In this document: positions 15,632-24,019 of the stretch, in pieces
How the letters are laid out: each line of letters begins with the position of its first letter
How positions within the stretch are numbered: the stretch's first letter is position 1
NCBI GenBank assembly: GCA_910586745.1
Contig: CAJUJZ010000018.1
Location: 1-25,561, forward strand
Length of the DNA: 25,561 nucleotides
Source: an uncultured Mucispirillum sp.
Lineage (GTDB): Bacteria > Chrysiogenota > Deferribacteres > Deferribacterales > Mucispirillaceae
Direction of reading: 5' to 3'
The notes under the pieces: model-generated
Seen by the model: the letters and a program-made list of their open reading frames with translations, nothing else
Databases searched by the model: none
Told to the model about the DNA's origin: nothing
Made by a program: the position numbers and the translations under genes

Positions 15632-16606
15632 ATGGAATTTAAAAGACCTAAAATCGCTCTTATTGGCGGCGGACAAATCGGCGGCGTAATGGCACAACTT
15701 ATTGCAAAAAGAGAACTTGGCGATGTTGTTATGCTCGATATCGTTGAAAACTTACCACAAGGTAAAACATTAGATATTTCTGAGGCTTCTAAAACTGACC
15801 ATTTTGATGTTTCTGTTACTGGTACAAATGACTATAAAGATATTGAAGGTGCAGGCGTTGTTATTGTTACTTCAGGTGTACCAAGAAAACCTGGTATGAG
15901 CCGTGATGACCTTTTAGGCATTAACTCTGGTATTATTAAAACTGTTGGTGAAAATATTAAAAAATATGCACCAGATGCTTATGTTATTGTTATTTCCAAC
16001 CCACTTGACGCAATGGTTACTCTTATGCGTCAAGTTACAGGTTTCCCTGCAAATAAAGTATTAGGACAGGCTGGTGTTCTTGACTCATCTCGCTTTGCTT
16101 CTTTTATTGCATGGGAATTAGGCGTATCTGTTAAAGATGTAAGTGCATTAGTTTTAGGCGGCCATGGCGATACTATGGTTCCACTTGTTAGATATGCAAA
16201 TGTTGCCGGTATCCCTGCTCTTGAACTTTTTGAACGCAAATACGGCAGCAAAGAAAAAGCTAAAGAAGTTATGGATAAAATAGTTGAAAGAACAGCAAAA
16301 GCAGGTGGCGAAGTTGTTGCATTATTAAAAACTGGTTCTGCTTTCTATTCTCCAGCTGCCTCAGCTATTGAAATGGCTGAAGCTATCATTAAAGACCAAA
16401 AAAGAGTTTTAACAGTATGTGCATACATTGATGGCGAATATGGTGTTAATGGCTACTATGTAGGCGTTCCTGCAGTGCTTGGCGGTAAAGGTGTTGAAAA
16501 AATCGTTGAATTAACTTTAAATGCTGAAGAACAGGCTCTTTTTGACAACTCTGTTAATGCTGTTAAAACATTAATAGAAGATATGAAAAAATTAAACTTA
16601 TTATAA
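15632..16606 (+). CDS. mdh: Malate dehydrogenase (LDH-like type)
   Basis: The 324-residue NAD-dependent enzyme oxidises malate to oxaloacetate. The Rossmann motif is IGGGQIGG (11-18), and D36 at the end of the second strand indicates NAD preference. The active-site loop has RKPGMSR (85-91), with arginines that bind the dicarboxylate and mark malate rather than lactate specificity. N123, D151/R154 and catalytic H178 (GGHGDTMVP) are present. The ATG has a strong AAGGAGG site (15617-15623). It is divergent from the fumarase genes and ends at a hairpin, so it is probably a single-gene transcript. Confidence 0.96.
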   Translation: MEFKRPKIALIGGGQIGGVMAQLIAKRELGDVVMLDIVENLPQGKTLDISEASKTDHFDVSVTGTNDYKDIEGAGVVIVTSGVPRKPGMSRDDLLGINSGIIKTVGENIKKYAPDAYVIVISNPLDAMVTLMRQVTGFPANKVLGQAGVLDSSRFASFIAWELGVSVKDVSALVLGGHGDTMVPLVRYANVAGIPALELFERKYGSKEKAKEVMDKIVERTAKAGGEVVALLKTGSAFYSPAASAIEMAEAIIKDQKRVLTVCAYIDGEYGVNGYYVGVPAVLGGKGVEKIVELTLNAEEQALFDNSVNAVKTLIEDMKKLNLL

Positions 16607-16610
16607 TATT

Positions 16611-16642
16611 TATGCAGCTGTCTTTTACAAGACAGCTGCATA
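16611..16642 (+). terminator. Strong hairpin after mdh, probable terminator
   Basis: A perfect 14-base inverted repeat (16611-16624 and 16629-16642, core GCAGCTGTCTT) has a 4-base loop and begins four bases after the mdh stop. The stem is strong but the following plus-strand sequence (ATCATCAAATTAG) has no real T run, so it may act with Rho or protect the mRNA end. Confidence 0.65.
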
Positions 16643-16796
16643 ATCATCAAATTAGCACATTAATTTTCTGACTTATTTTAAAAACTCTTACAAATCTCCA
16701 CAGTTATATGCATAAATTAATAATCTAAACCCAACAGCAGATGCAAATAAATCACAGAAAGCATTTTTTCTTTTAATTGTTTATTATACATATTCA

Positions 16797-17197
16797 TTAT
16801 ATATGTGCCTTTAGTGTAAAATAACCTGCACTGGCTGGAAGAACTGCATAAAAACACACCAAACAGATAATTTCACCACCGCATATGTTAGCTGTTGTTT
16901 TAACAAATTTAAACATAGGATAGACTGCTCCAATAAAGACAGGGAAGAGTACAGTAGAAATTATAGACAAAGCAATACACTTCTTTACTTTCTTTTTTAT
17001 ATAGATATATACCTAAAATAATCAGCAGCAGTATAAAAACAAAGTATAAATATACCTTTTATGTATCTGATATTTTATAAACTGATAAATAAAAATGCTT
17101 ATACAGCTGCAAATGACATAATAACAAATAAAGCTGCTATAAAATTAGAAAATGATACTTTACTTTGCAATTTTCCACCAAAAAATTTATAAAGATT
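16797..17197 (-). pseudogene. Decayed membrane-protein gene remnant
   Basis: The 789-base gap 16607-17395 has no intact gene, but its middle holds coding-like minus-strand pieces in more than one frame. From 17197 one frame reads FFGGKLQSKVSFSNFIAA and continues LFVIMSFAAV before a stop at 17099-17101. A second frame (from 17058) gives YLYFVFILLIILGIYLYKK. A third piece, 16797-17012, is open for 71 codons and reads in part CIALSIISTVLFPVFIGAVY and CLVCFYAVLPASAGYFTLK. The last two switch frame near the A-rich run around 16985-17000. All are hydrophobic, as in a multi-helix membrane protein. I do not recognise the family. The rest of the gap shows nothing beyond the flanking hairpins. Confidence 0.5.
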
Positions 17198-17337
17198 TTA
17201 AGTCTTTAAAATTTATTTTGAAACTATATAAATAACACATTCAAAATATTATTTAATAAGCTGTATATAGTATCTATATCATATCCCGTTATCGTTATAT
17301 TTACTATTAGCAAAAAGTTATGAATATTATTACAAAA

Positions 17338-17368
17338 AAAGTGTTGAAAAATATTTTTTCAACACTTT
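17338..17368 (-). terminator. Rho-independent terminator of the symporter gene
   Basis: A perfect 14-base inverted repeat (AAAGTGTTGAAAAA at 17338-17351; its complement at 17355-17368) has a 3-base loop. On the minus strand the stem runs on into a T tract (the complement of the A run at 17334-17340). It lies 27 bases after the symporter stop. Confidence 0.8.
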
Positions 17369-17395
17369 ATATTATTTAAATAACTTATATATAAA

Positions 17396-18634
17396 TTAAG
17401 CCTCAGTCTCATCTTCTGTAAGATTATGGTCATTCTTATATATTTTATCAAGAATAACTGCAATAGCACCATCGCCAGTAACATTTGTTGCCGTGCCAAA
17501 ACTATCCATAACAATATATAATGCTATCATTAATGCATTTGTTTCTTGAGAAAAACCAAGAACTGCTGATAATGGTGCAAGGGCTGTCATAATAGCACCA
17601 CCCGGAACACCCGGAGCCGCAACCATTGCAACTGCTAATGTAAAAATAAATGCAGAATATTGAGAAAATGATATATCCATACCGGTTGTATAAATAACTG
17701 CTAATGAGCAGGCTACAATTTTAAGCATAGAGCCAGAAAGGTTAATTGTTGCACATAGTGGAACAGCAAAGCTTGCAATAGAGTTTCTAACACCGTTTGA
17801 TAAAGTAGACTCTAGTGTAACAGGAATTGTTGCAGCTGAAGAAGAAGTGCCAAGGGCTGTAATATAAGCAGGCATCATCCTTTTAAGCAGTGTGAGTGGA
17901 TTTTTATGTGCTACAGTACCCGCAATGCTGAAAAATATTAACAATAAGACAGCTGTTAAAATAAATATTAAAATTATAATTTTAATAAACACTGCTAAAA
18001 CTTTACCAATTTCACCAACATAAGTTATACTCATAAAAATAGTTAAAATATAAAGCGGAAGCAGTGGAATAATAACTGATGAAATAATTTTATTAATAAT
18101 TATTCTTAAATCATCAACAACATCCATAATTTTCTCTGTTTTTGTAACTGCTAAACCAAAACCTAAAACAAAAGCAAATATTAATGCTGATGTAACAGAC
18201 ATTATTGGGGGCATATCTATTGTAAAATATGCTTGAATACCTTTTGATACATCTGCACCTGGTGATATAAGTGCCGCACCATCAAGTATAAAAGGATAAA
18301 GTAAAGATGTAATCCCATAAGTAGAAAAGCCTGAAAAAAGTGTGAAAGCATACGCCAGAACAATGGTAATAAGCAGAAGTTTACCAGCATCTCTGCCAAG
18401 ATGACCAATGCCCGGTGCCACAAGTCCTATAATTAAAAGCGGAATGATAAAACTGAGAAAATTACTGAAAATAGAATTAAAAATCATCAGTATTTTTGCA
18501 ATAACAACACCGCCTGAAAAAAGGCTTAATACAAAACCCAGCACAATACCAATAATTATTGCTGTAATTATTTTAATAAGTAATTTTGCCTGAAATTTTA
18601 CAGGCTTTAAAGTAGATTGATTTTCTAAACTCAT
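17396..18634 (-). CDS. Dicarboxylate/amino acid:cation symporter (DAACS family)
   Basis: The 412-residue inner-membrane protein has the glutamate-transporter fold: the serine-rich hairpin ALGTSSSAATIPVTL (SSS at 264-266), a TM7 motif NLSGS in place of NMDGT, the second hairpin near PGVPGGAIM, and TM8 with DSFGTATNVTGD (377-388). Aligned to GltPh, D377, T381, N384 and D388 match D394, T398, N401 and D405, but the substrate-carboxylate arginine R397 is G380. This argues for a neutral amino acid or another substrate rather than aspartate/glutamate. The chosen ATG at 18634 has AGGA seven bases upstream; an in-frame ATG at 18676 adds 14 residues but has no ribosome site. It is monocistronic with its own terminator. 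Confidence 0.9.
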   Translation of the reverse strand: MSLENQSTLKPVKFQAKLLIKIITAIIIGIVLGFVLSLFSGGVVIAKILMIFNSIFSNFLSFIIPLLIIGLVAPGIGHLGRDAGKLLLITIVLAYAFTLFSGFSTYGITSLLYPFILDGAALISPGADVSKGIQAYFTIDMPPIMSVTSALIFAFVLGFGLAVTKTEKIMDVVDDLRIIINKIISSVIIPLLPLYILTIFMSITYVGEIGKVLAVFIKIIILIFILTAVLLLIFFSIAGTVAHKNPLTLLKRMMPAYITALGTSSSAATIPVTLESTLSNGVRNSIASFAVPLCATINLSGSMLKIVACSLAVIYTTGMDISFSQYSAFIFTLAVAMVAAPGVPGGAIMTALAPLSAVLGFSQETNALMIALYIVMDSFGTATNVTGDGAIAVILDKIYKNDHNLTEDETEA

Positions 18635-18809
18635 GGTATTTCCTATTAAAAATTTATTTGCATGTAAGCATGCCATAGAATACTAAACTAATAATCATTA
18701 TTTGTAAATAATTAATTAAAATAATCATAGTAAAATATATTTTAAAATTTACCAATAAAACAATCAGTCATTAATTGTTCAGGCAAAGTTTGAAAAACAA
18801 TTAATATTC

Positions 18810-18838
18810 TTGCAATTATTTTTATAACATATTATAAC
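18810..18838 (+). promoter_or_regulatory. Candidate sigma-70-type promoter of the envelope operon
   Basis: TTGCAA (18810-18815) and TATAAC (18833-18838) are separated by 17 bases, ending 38 bases before the first phosphoesterase start. The gene start itself follows AAGGTG. The surrounding 200-base gap is very AT-rich, so chance matches are possible. Confidence 0.45.
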
Positions 18839-18876
18839 ATAGTAAAATATTCAAAAATATATTTTTAAGGTGTTTA

Positions 18877-19758
18877 ATGAAAAATATTCTCAAAAAAACA
18901 GTATATATTATTATAATTCTATTAATTATATTTATTTTACTTTCTATATTTTTATACTTTTTTACCCGACATCATTTAGATTTTCAGCCGGAAAATAAAG
19001 ATATAGATAAAATTATTATATATGGCGATGTTCGCTCAGGATATTTAACCCATATAAAAATTGCTGATATGATTTATCAAGAAAAACCTGATATGGTTAT
19101 TTTTACAGGTGATATTGCATCAAACAGCAGAAATTATATTCATTACCTGCAGCACACTATTTTTGAAAAAAAATTATGGGATAATGCTGAATATTATCCT
19201 GTAAGGGGAAATCACGAATCTACATACTGGCTCTATGATGCATTTTTTGATTTACCAGATAATAAATCATATTATTCTTTTGACAGAATGGGTATGCATT
19301 TTATTGTGCTTGACTGCTGGAATGTATATGTTCCACTTGAAAAAAATCAGTTTGAGTGGCTTAAAAAAGATTTAGAAGCAAATAAGAATAAACCAATTTC
19401 TGTTGCTATGCATGTTCCTCTTTTTACATCAGGCAAGTATGAGCCATATAATGAGCCAGACTTATTAGAGCTTTTTAATAAATATAATGTAATGTTTGTT
19501 TTCTCTGCCCATGTTCATTCTTATGAAAGGTCATTATATAAAGGTACTAACTATATTGTTACTGCAGGCGGTGGTGCTCCGCTTTATCCTGTTACTAGAG
19601 ACAACCCTTATAAACAGGTAAGAAAAAATGTACACCATTATACTATCCTTACAAAAGATAACAATATATATACTTTAAAAGCTGTAGATATAAACGGCAA
19701 TATTATAGATACCATCAGTTCTTCATTAGAATATGTAATAAAAAATAAGGAAAAATAA
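18877..19758 (+). CDS. Membrane-anchored calcineurin-like metallophosphoesterase (copy 1)
   Basis: The 293-residue protein has one N-terminal membrane helix (about 8-30) and a calcineurin-like phosphoesterase domain probably in the periplasm. Metal-site motifs in order are YGDVRS (D51), GDIASN (D79), RGNHES (N112/H113), MHVPLF (H179) and SAHVHSYER (H212/H214). The first motif has Arg where many family members have His, and the last site reads SAHVH rather than GHxH. The closing HVHSYER recalls purple acid phosphatases. The substrate is unknown; a phosphate mono- or diester in the envelope is plausible. It is the first gene of a five-gene operon, one base before its paralogue. Confidence 0.88.
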   Translation: MKNILKKTVYIIIILLIIFILLSIFLYFFTRHHLDFQPENKDIDKIIIYGDVRSGYLTHIKIADMIYQEKPDMVIFTGDIASNSRNYIHYLQHTIFEKKLWDNAEYYPVRGNHESTYWLYDAFFDLPDNKSYYSFDRMGMHFIVLDCWNVYVPLEKNQFEWLKKDLEANKNKPISVAMHVPLFTSGKYEPYNEPDLLELFNKYNVMFVFSAHVHSYERSLYKGTNYIVTAGGGAPLYPVTRDNPYKQVRKNVHHYTILTKDNNIYTLKAVDINGNIIDTISSSLEYVIKNKEK

Positions 19759-19759
19759 G

Positions 19760-20638
19760 ATGATAATAGATGTTATGTTTGCTGCATTATTTATACTTTG
19801 TGCTGTTTTTGCACTGATTTTAGTTGTTTATTTTCTTGTCCGCCACAGACTTAATTTTAACCCTGCAGATAAAGATATTAATAAAATAGTTATATATGGC
19901 GATGTGCGTTCAAGTTATAAAATGCATAACCATATTGCAAATATGATAAAAAAAGAAAATCCTGATATGATACTTTTTGCTGGTGATATTGCATCAAACA
20001 GTCACAATTTTCTCCACTATTTAATATTCAGCATCATAGAAAACAAGCTGTGGAAAAAATGCGAATACTATCCTATAAGAGGAAATCATGAGTCTGAAAT
20101 ATATCACTATCAAATATTTTTAGATTTACCTAAAAATAAAACATACTACTCTTTTGACAGAATGGGTATGCACTTTATTGTGCTTGATGTAGTTGACGAA
20201 AGCATACATACAGAGCTGATTACATGGCTTAAAGATGATTTAGAAAAAAATAAAACAAAAAATATCAGTGTAGGACTTCACTATCCACTTTTTACATCAG
20301 GTAAATATTACCCATACCATGCTCCATACTTACTGGAACTTTTTGAAACATATAATGTAATATTTGTATTTTCTGCCCATGTTCATTCTTATGAACGCTC
20401 TATATATAAAGGCACAAACTATATAGTAACAGCTGGCGGTGGCGCTCCACTTTATCCTGAAACTATTGAAAATAAATATAAAGTATGCAGAGTTAATAAC
20501 CACCATTACTGTATTATGACTAGAAACAATAATGATGAATATACTATAAAAGTAATAGATAAAGACGGTAATAAGATAGACGAAGTAACATCATCTAAAG
20601 CAGAAATGATAGCAGGTAACTTATGCACAGATATTTAA
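19760..20638 (+). CDS. Membrane-anchored calcineurin-like metallophosphoesterase (copy 2)
   Basis: The 292-residue paralogue of the preceding gene shares its layout: a membrane helix (about 5-27), then D48, D76, N109/H110, H174 and H207/H209 in the same motifs. Long blocks are identical between the two, such as YYSFDRMGMHFIVLD and YKGTNYIVTAGGGAPLYP. The copies differ in the membrane helix, the loop after FIVLD and the C-terminus, as expected if they have diverged in substrate or partner. It starts one base after the first copy ends and overlaps the next gene by 16 bases. Confidence 0.88.
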   Translation: MIIDVMFAALFILCAVFALILVVYFLVRHRLNFNPADKDINKIVIYGDVRSSYKMHNHIANMIKKENPDMILFAGDIASNSHNFLHYLIFSIIENKLWKKCEYYPIRGNHESEIYHYQIFLDLPKNKTYYSFDRMGMHFIVLDVVDESIHTELITWLKDDLEKNKTKNISVGLHYPLFTSGKYYPYHAPYLLELFETYNVIFVFSAHVHSYERSIYKGTNYIVTAGGGAPLYPETIENKYKVCRVNNHHYCIMTRNNNDEYTIKVIDKDGNKIDEVTSSKAEMIAGNLCTDI

Positions 20639-22497
20639 AACTTCTTTATGCTGTTTTGATAGGACTTGCAGTATTTACCATTATCAGACTTATAATATTT
20701 ACTGCTTATTATGATTTATTTAAAGAAAGCAGTGCCTGGAGCATTTTTTTAGCAATTATTCACGGCATTCGATTCGACACATCTATATTTCTAACAATAA
20801 TTTCACCCTTTATTGTGCTTCTGCTGCTTCCTGTAAACTCATATAAATATCAAAAAATTATATACTGGCTTATGTTTCCTGTATATGCAGTAATTACTAT
20901 ATATCTTGTTATAGATGCAGTATATTTTGGATATGTTTCAAGGCATTTGGCAGGGGAATTTGCTACACTAGGCAATGATTATGAATTTATATATACAATG
21001 GCAAAAACTTATTTTTATATGGTGTTTATTGTGCTAGCCATAATTGCAGTATGTGGGTTTTTCTGGAAAAAATTTGTTGATATTAAAGTAAAAGATGTAA
21101 ATACTTCTAAAAAAGGACTGCTTAAATCAACACTTTATTTTGTGCTTATAGGCGGCATTGTATTTGTATTTATCAGAAGCAGTTTTGATATTAAGCCAAT
21201 AAGTACAATTAATGCTTTTATAAGCGGCAATAATGCTCTTGCAAACCTTACATTAAATGGACTATTTAGTTCACTTAGATATATGACAGAAAATGAAGCA
21301 GTATCTAAAGATATATACTCATTTTATGATGATAATCAGGCTCATGATTTTATTCTTTCATTAAAACATTCCGACTGCTCTCACCCTTTTGCTGAACTTA
21401 AAAAACCAAATATAGTTTTTATCCTTCTTGAAAGCTGGAGCAGTTATTATGTAGATGCTTTTTCAGGCTCTAATATGCAGCTTACTCCTAATCTAAACAG
21501 GCTTGCCTCAGAAGGAATAATGTTTATGAACCATTACTCTCCTGAAAGACGCAGTATATCTGCTATTCAAGCTATCCTTTTAGGCATACCGCCAATGGAT
21601 AATATTCCAAAACTTGGATTTGGTCTTGAAACTATTGCAGGAAGCGGAAACCTTGCATCAAGCCTTAGTAAAAGCGGCTATGATACAATCTTTATACAGT
21701 CATCAAAAAGAAACTCTTTTTACCTTGATGTTATTGCAAAATCAATAGGTTTTAAAGAGTATTATGGTATGGAAGATATTAAGCAGATATTAGATTATCC
21801 AGACTATAAAGCATCTCAGTTTGGCTGGGACTATGAAACATATATGAAGCTTGCAGATGCTCTTAAAAATAAAGGTAAAGATAATCCGTTTTTTGCATTT
21901 TTATTTACAGGCACAACCCATATTCCTTATGCTGAACCTAATAAAATAAATGTCAAATTTCCACATGATATAAACAGCGAAAATGGCTTTAAAAATACTC
22001 TTGTATATGCTGACTGGAGCTTGGGCGAATTTATTAAAAAAATAGAAAATGAAGAATATTTTAAAAATACAATTTTTATTTTTACAGCAGACCATGTACT
22101 GGGCAATTTTGAAAAGCAGGATTTTCCAAATGATTTTAAAGTGCCACTTTTAATATGGTCTCCATCATTTAAAAATAACAAAAAAATTACTGCAACAACT
22201 AACCATGTAGATTTACCACCTACTATTTTAGGCATTGCAACTAGGGGGGAGCATAAGAACTTTGATGAATATATCGGCGAAGATATATTCTGTAAAGATA
22301 ATAACAGTTACAGTGTTATCCATACATGGGGTTCTGCAGCTATTATTAAAAATAATGAGTGGTTAAAACATTCATTTAAATATATGCTTGAAAGTAACCC
22401 AAAAGATATGGAGCAAAGTGAAAAAGATTATTTATCTAAAATACTTCTTTCATATTATCAAGAAAGTTACAATATAATGACAAAGGGGAAAAAATAA
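20623..22497 (+). CDS. LTA synthase/OpgB-like membrane sulfatase-fold transferase
   Basis: The 624-residue protein has about five N-terminal membrane helices (to about residue 185) and a C-terminal alkaline-phosphatase-superfamily domain (about 260-560) like LTA synthase and the phosphoglycerol transferase OpgB/MdoB. Visible metal-site motifs are IVFILLESWS (E270), RRSISAIQAILLGIPP and FTADHVLG (D490/H491), with FTGTTHIPY (H433) probably at the substrate site. The family nucleophile is Thr in a pattern like GTRTVRG..A.LLS.PP; here the aligned residue is S311. It probably moves a phosphoglycerol or related phospho-group onto an envelope glycan from the outer face of the inner membrane. A sulfatase or phosphoethanolamine-type enzyme is the alternative. 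The ATG overlaps the second phosphoesterase gene. Confidence 0.85.
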   Translation: MHRYLKLLYAVLIGLAVFTIIRLIIFTAYYDLFKESSAWSIFLAIIHGIRFDTSIFLTIISPFIVLLLLPVNSYKYQKIIYWLMFPVYAVITIYLVIDAVYFGYVSRHLAGEFATLGNDYEFIYTMAKTYFYMVFIVLAIIAVCGFFWKKFVDIKVKDVNTSKKGLLKSTLYFVLIGGIVFVFIRSSFDIKPISTINAFISGNNALANLTLNGLFSSLRYMTENEAVSKDIYSFYDDNQAHDFILSLKHSDCSHPFAELKKPNIVFILLESWSSYYVDAFSGSNMQLTPNLNRLASEGIMFMNHYSPERRSISAIQAILLGIPPMDNIPKLGFGLETIAGSGNLASSLSKSGYDTIFIQSSKRNSFYLDVIAKSIGFKEYYGMEDIKQILDYPDYKASQFGWDYETYMKLADALKNKGKDNPFFAFLFTGTTHIPYAEPNKINVKFPHDINSENGFKNTLVYADWSLGEFIKKIENEEYFKNTIFIFTADHVLGNFEKQDFPNDFKVPLLIWSPSFKNNKKITATTNHVDLPPTILGIATRGEHKNFDEYIGEDIFCKDNNSYSVIHTWGSAAIIKNNEWLKHSFKYMLESNPKDMEQSEKDYLSKILLSYYQESYNIMTKGKK

Positions 22498-23078
22498 TGC
22501 GTGCTTTTATAGGACTTGGAATACCAGAAAATATCAGAAGTTTTTATACTTCATCCTGCAAATCACTTCGCAAAAGTGCAGATATGTATTTTGTTCGTCT
22601 TGATAAAATGCATTTAACACTTGCTTTTTTCCCTGACCTGCCAGAAACATATATAAAAAATATTGAAGATATTCTTAAAGATTTAAAAAGAGAACAGTTT
22701 GAAATAAAGTGTGAAAATATTGGACTTTTCAAAAGAAAAGGCATACCATCAACTATATTTATTAAAATAATTTCTGATGAATTAAATGTGTATAGAGAAA
22801 AACTTCATCAAAAATTAAAAGAATTAAATATATCTTTTGATGACAGGAAACCATATACACCACATATAACTCTTGGAAGAATAAAAGATGTAACAAGTGA
22901 GCAGGACTTTACAAAAAGTTACAGGTATATTGCTCAAAACTTTCAATCATCTTCTTTTGTGGTAGATGCTGTGCATTTATACAGCAGTGATATGATAAGT
23001 TATAAAAAAGAAGCAAGCGAACACTTTATTAAAATATATTCAGAAGAAAGTGAAGATGAAAATATCAGCAAAAACTAA
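22497..23078 (+). CDS. thpR: RNA 2',3'-cyclic phosphodiesterase (ThpR/LigT)
   Basis: The 193-residue 2H phosphoesterase has both HxT motifs: H39-T41 in HLTLAFF and H123-T125 in PHITLGRI. Length and the N-terminal RAFIGLGIPE are typical of ThpR, which opens 2',3'-cyclic phosphates on RNA ends in the cytoplasm. It is coupled to the upstream gene by a TAATG stop-start overlap (22495-22499) and overlaps the next gene. Its presence in an otherwise envelope-directed operon is unexplained and may just reflect packing. Confidence 0.9.
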   Translation: MRAFIGLGIPENIRSFYTSSCKSLRKSADMYFVRLDKMHLTLAFFPDLPETYIKNIEDILKDLKREQFEIKCENIGLFKRKGIPSTIFIKIISDELNVYREKLHQKLKELNISFDDRKPYTPHITLGRIKDVTSEQDFTKSYRYIAQNFQSSSFVVDAVHLYSSDMISYKKEASEHFIKIYSEESEDENISKN

Positions 23079-24018
23079 AAAATACAGTTTAATTATATGT
23101 CTGTTTTTGATTACTGCTGCAGCTGCATTTTATTTTGTGATAAATATGTTTTATAATATTGCTCTATCTCCAAAAACTGATAAAGGTGCAGTATTTAAAA
23201 GCAGTCATAATTCACCTACACAAATTTATGATATGACAGATATTATAAATGATAACAATATCTTTAAAAATAAAGCTCAAATTGTGAAAATAAAATCTTT
23301 TGATAACTTGAACTTAAATGCCTATAAACTTTCTCATAAAAAACCTTATGAGAAATGGGTTATTATCAGCCATGGATATATGCAGCAGCCATATCAGCTT
23401 GGACATGCAGGTTTAAAATTTTTTACAAATGGCTATAATGTGCTTCTTCCCCATATGCGTGGTCATGGGGACAGCGAAGGCTCATATATTGGCATGGGAT
23501 TTCACGACAGCAAAGATATTATTAAATGGATTAATTATATATTATCACTTAACAGTCGTGCAAAAATAGTTATATATGGAGTTTCAATGGGGGCAGCAGC
23601 CACAATGATTACAAGCGGTGAAAATCTGCCCAGTAATATAAAATGCTTTATAGAAGACTGTGGATACACTTCTGCCTGGGATGAATTTGCATATCAGCTT
23701 AAAGCAATATACAGCCTGCCATCTTTTCCTATTATGAACGGTGTAAATGAGCTTGTAAAAATTCGTGCAGGGTATGACTTAACAGATGTGTCACCGCTGC
23801 AGCAGGTGCAGAAATGTACTAAACCTATGCTTTTTATTCACGGTGACAGAGATACTTTTGTTCCTTTTCAAATGGCAGAAAAATTATATACTGCAGCCGC
23901 ATGCCCTGAAAAAGAGTTGTTTATTACCCGCAATGCAGGGCATGCTGAATCATTTATATTATATAAAGATGTTTACTGGCAGAAAGTATTAGATTTTGCA
24001 GACAAATATACTAACTAG
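23056..24018 (+). CDS. Membrane-anchored alpha/beta hydrolase
   Basis: The 320-residue protein has an N-terminal membrane helix (about 10-32) and an alpha/beta-hydrolase domain with the oxyanion HG motif (ISHGY near 105-109), RGHGDSEG, nucleophile S177 (YGVSMGAA), an acid at D266 (HGDRDTFVP) and H296 (NAGHAES). It resembles the family of surface-exposed serine hydrolases related to BAAT/YqkD-like proteins; the substrate is unknown. I chose the ATG at 23056. A GTG at 23050 is also possible and neither has a strong ribosome site. The gene overlaps thpR by about 23 bases and its stop lies one base from the stop of the convergent gene. Confidence 0.85.
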   Translation: MKISAKTKKYSLIICLFLITAAAAFYFVINMFYNIALSPKTDKGAVFKSSHNSPTQIYDMTDIINDNNIFKNKAQIVKIKSFDNLNLNAYKLSHKKPYEKWVIISHGYMQQPYQLGHAGLKFFTNGYNVLLPHMRGHGDSEGSYIGMGFHDSKDIIKWINYILSLNSRAKIVIYGVSMGAAATMITSGENLPSNIKCFIEDCGYTSAWDEFAYQLKAIYSLPSFPIMNGVNELVKIRAGYDLTDVSPLQQVQKCTKPMLFIHGDRDTFVPFQMAEKLYTAAACPEKELFITRNAGHAESFILYKDVYWQKVLDFADKYTN

Positions 24019-24019
24019 C

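Noticed and set aside
16643..17337. Small RNA or riboswitch in the long mdh-symporter gap
   Set aside because: The gap is better explained by decayed coding sequence; no conserved RNA structure was recognised apart from the two flanking terminator hairpins.
18635..18676. Longer start for the symporter at 18676
   Set aside because: It lacks a ribosome site and adds a polar stretch not expected before the first helix; the ATG at 18634 has AGGA at the right distance.
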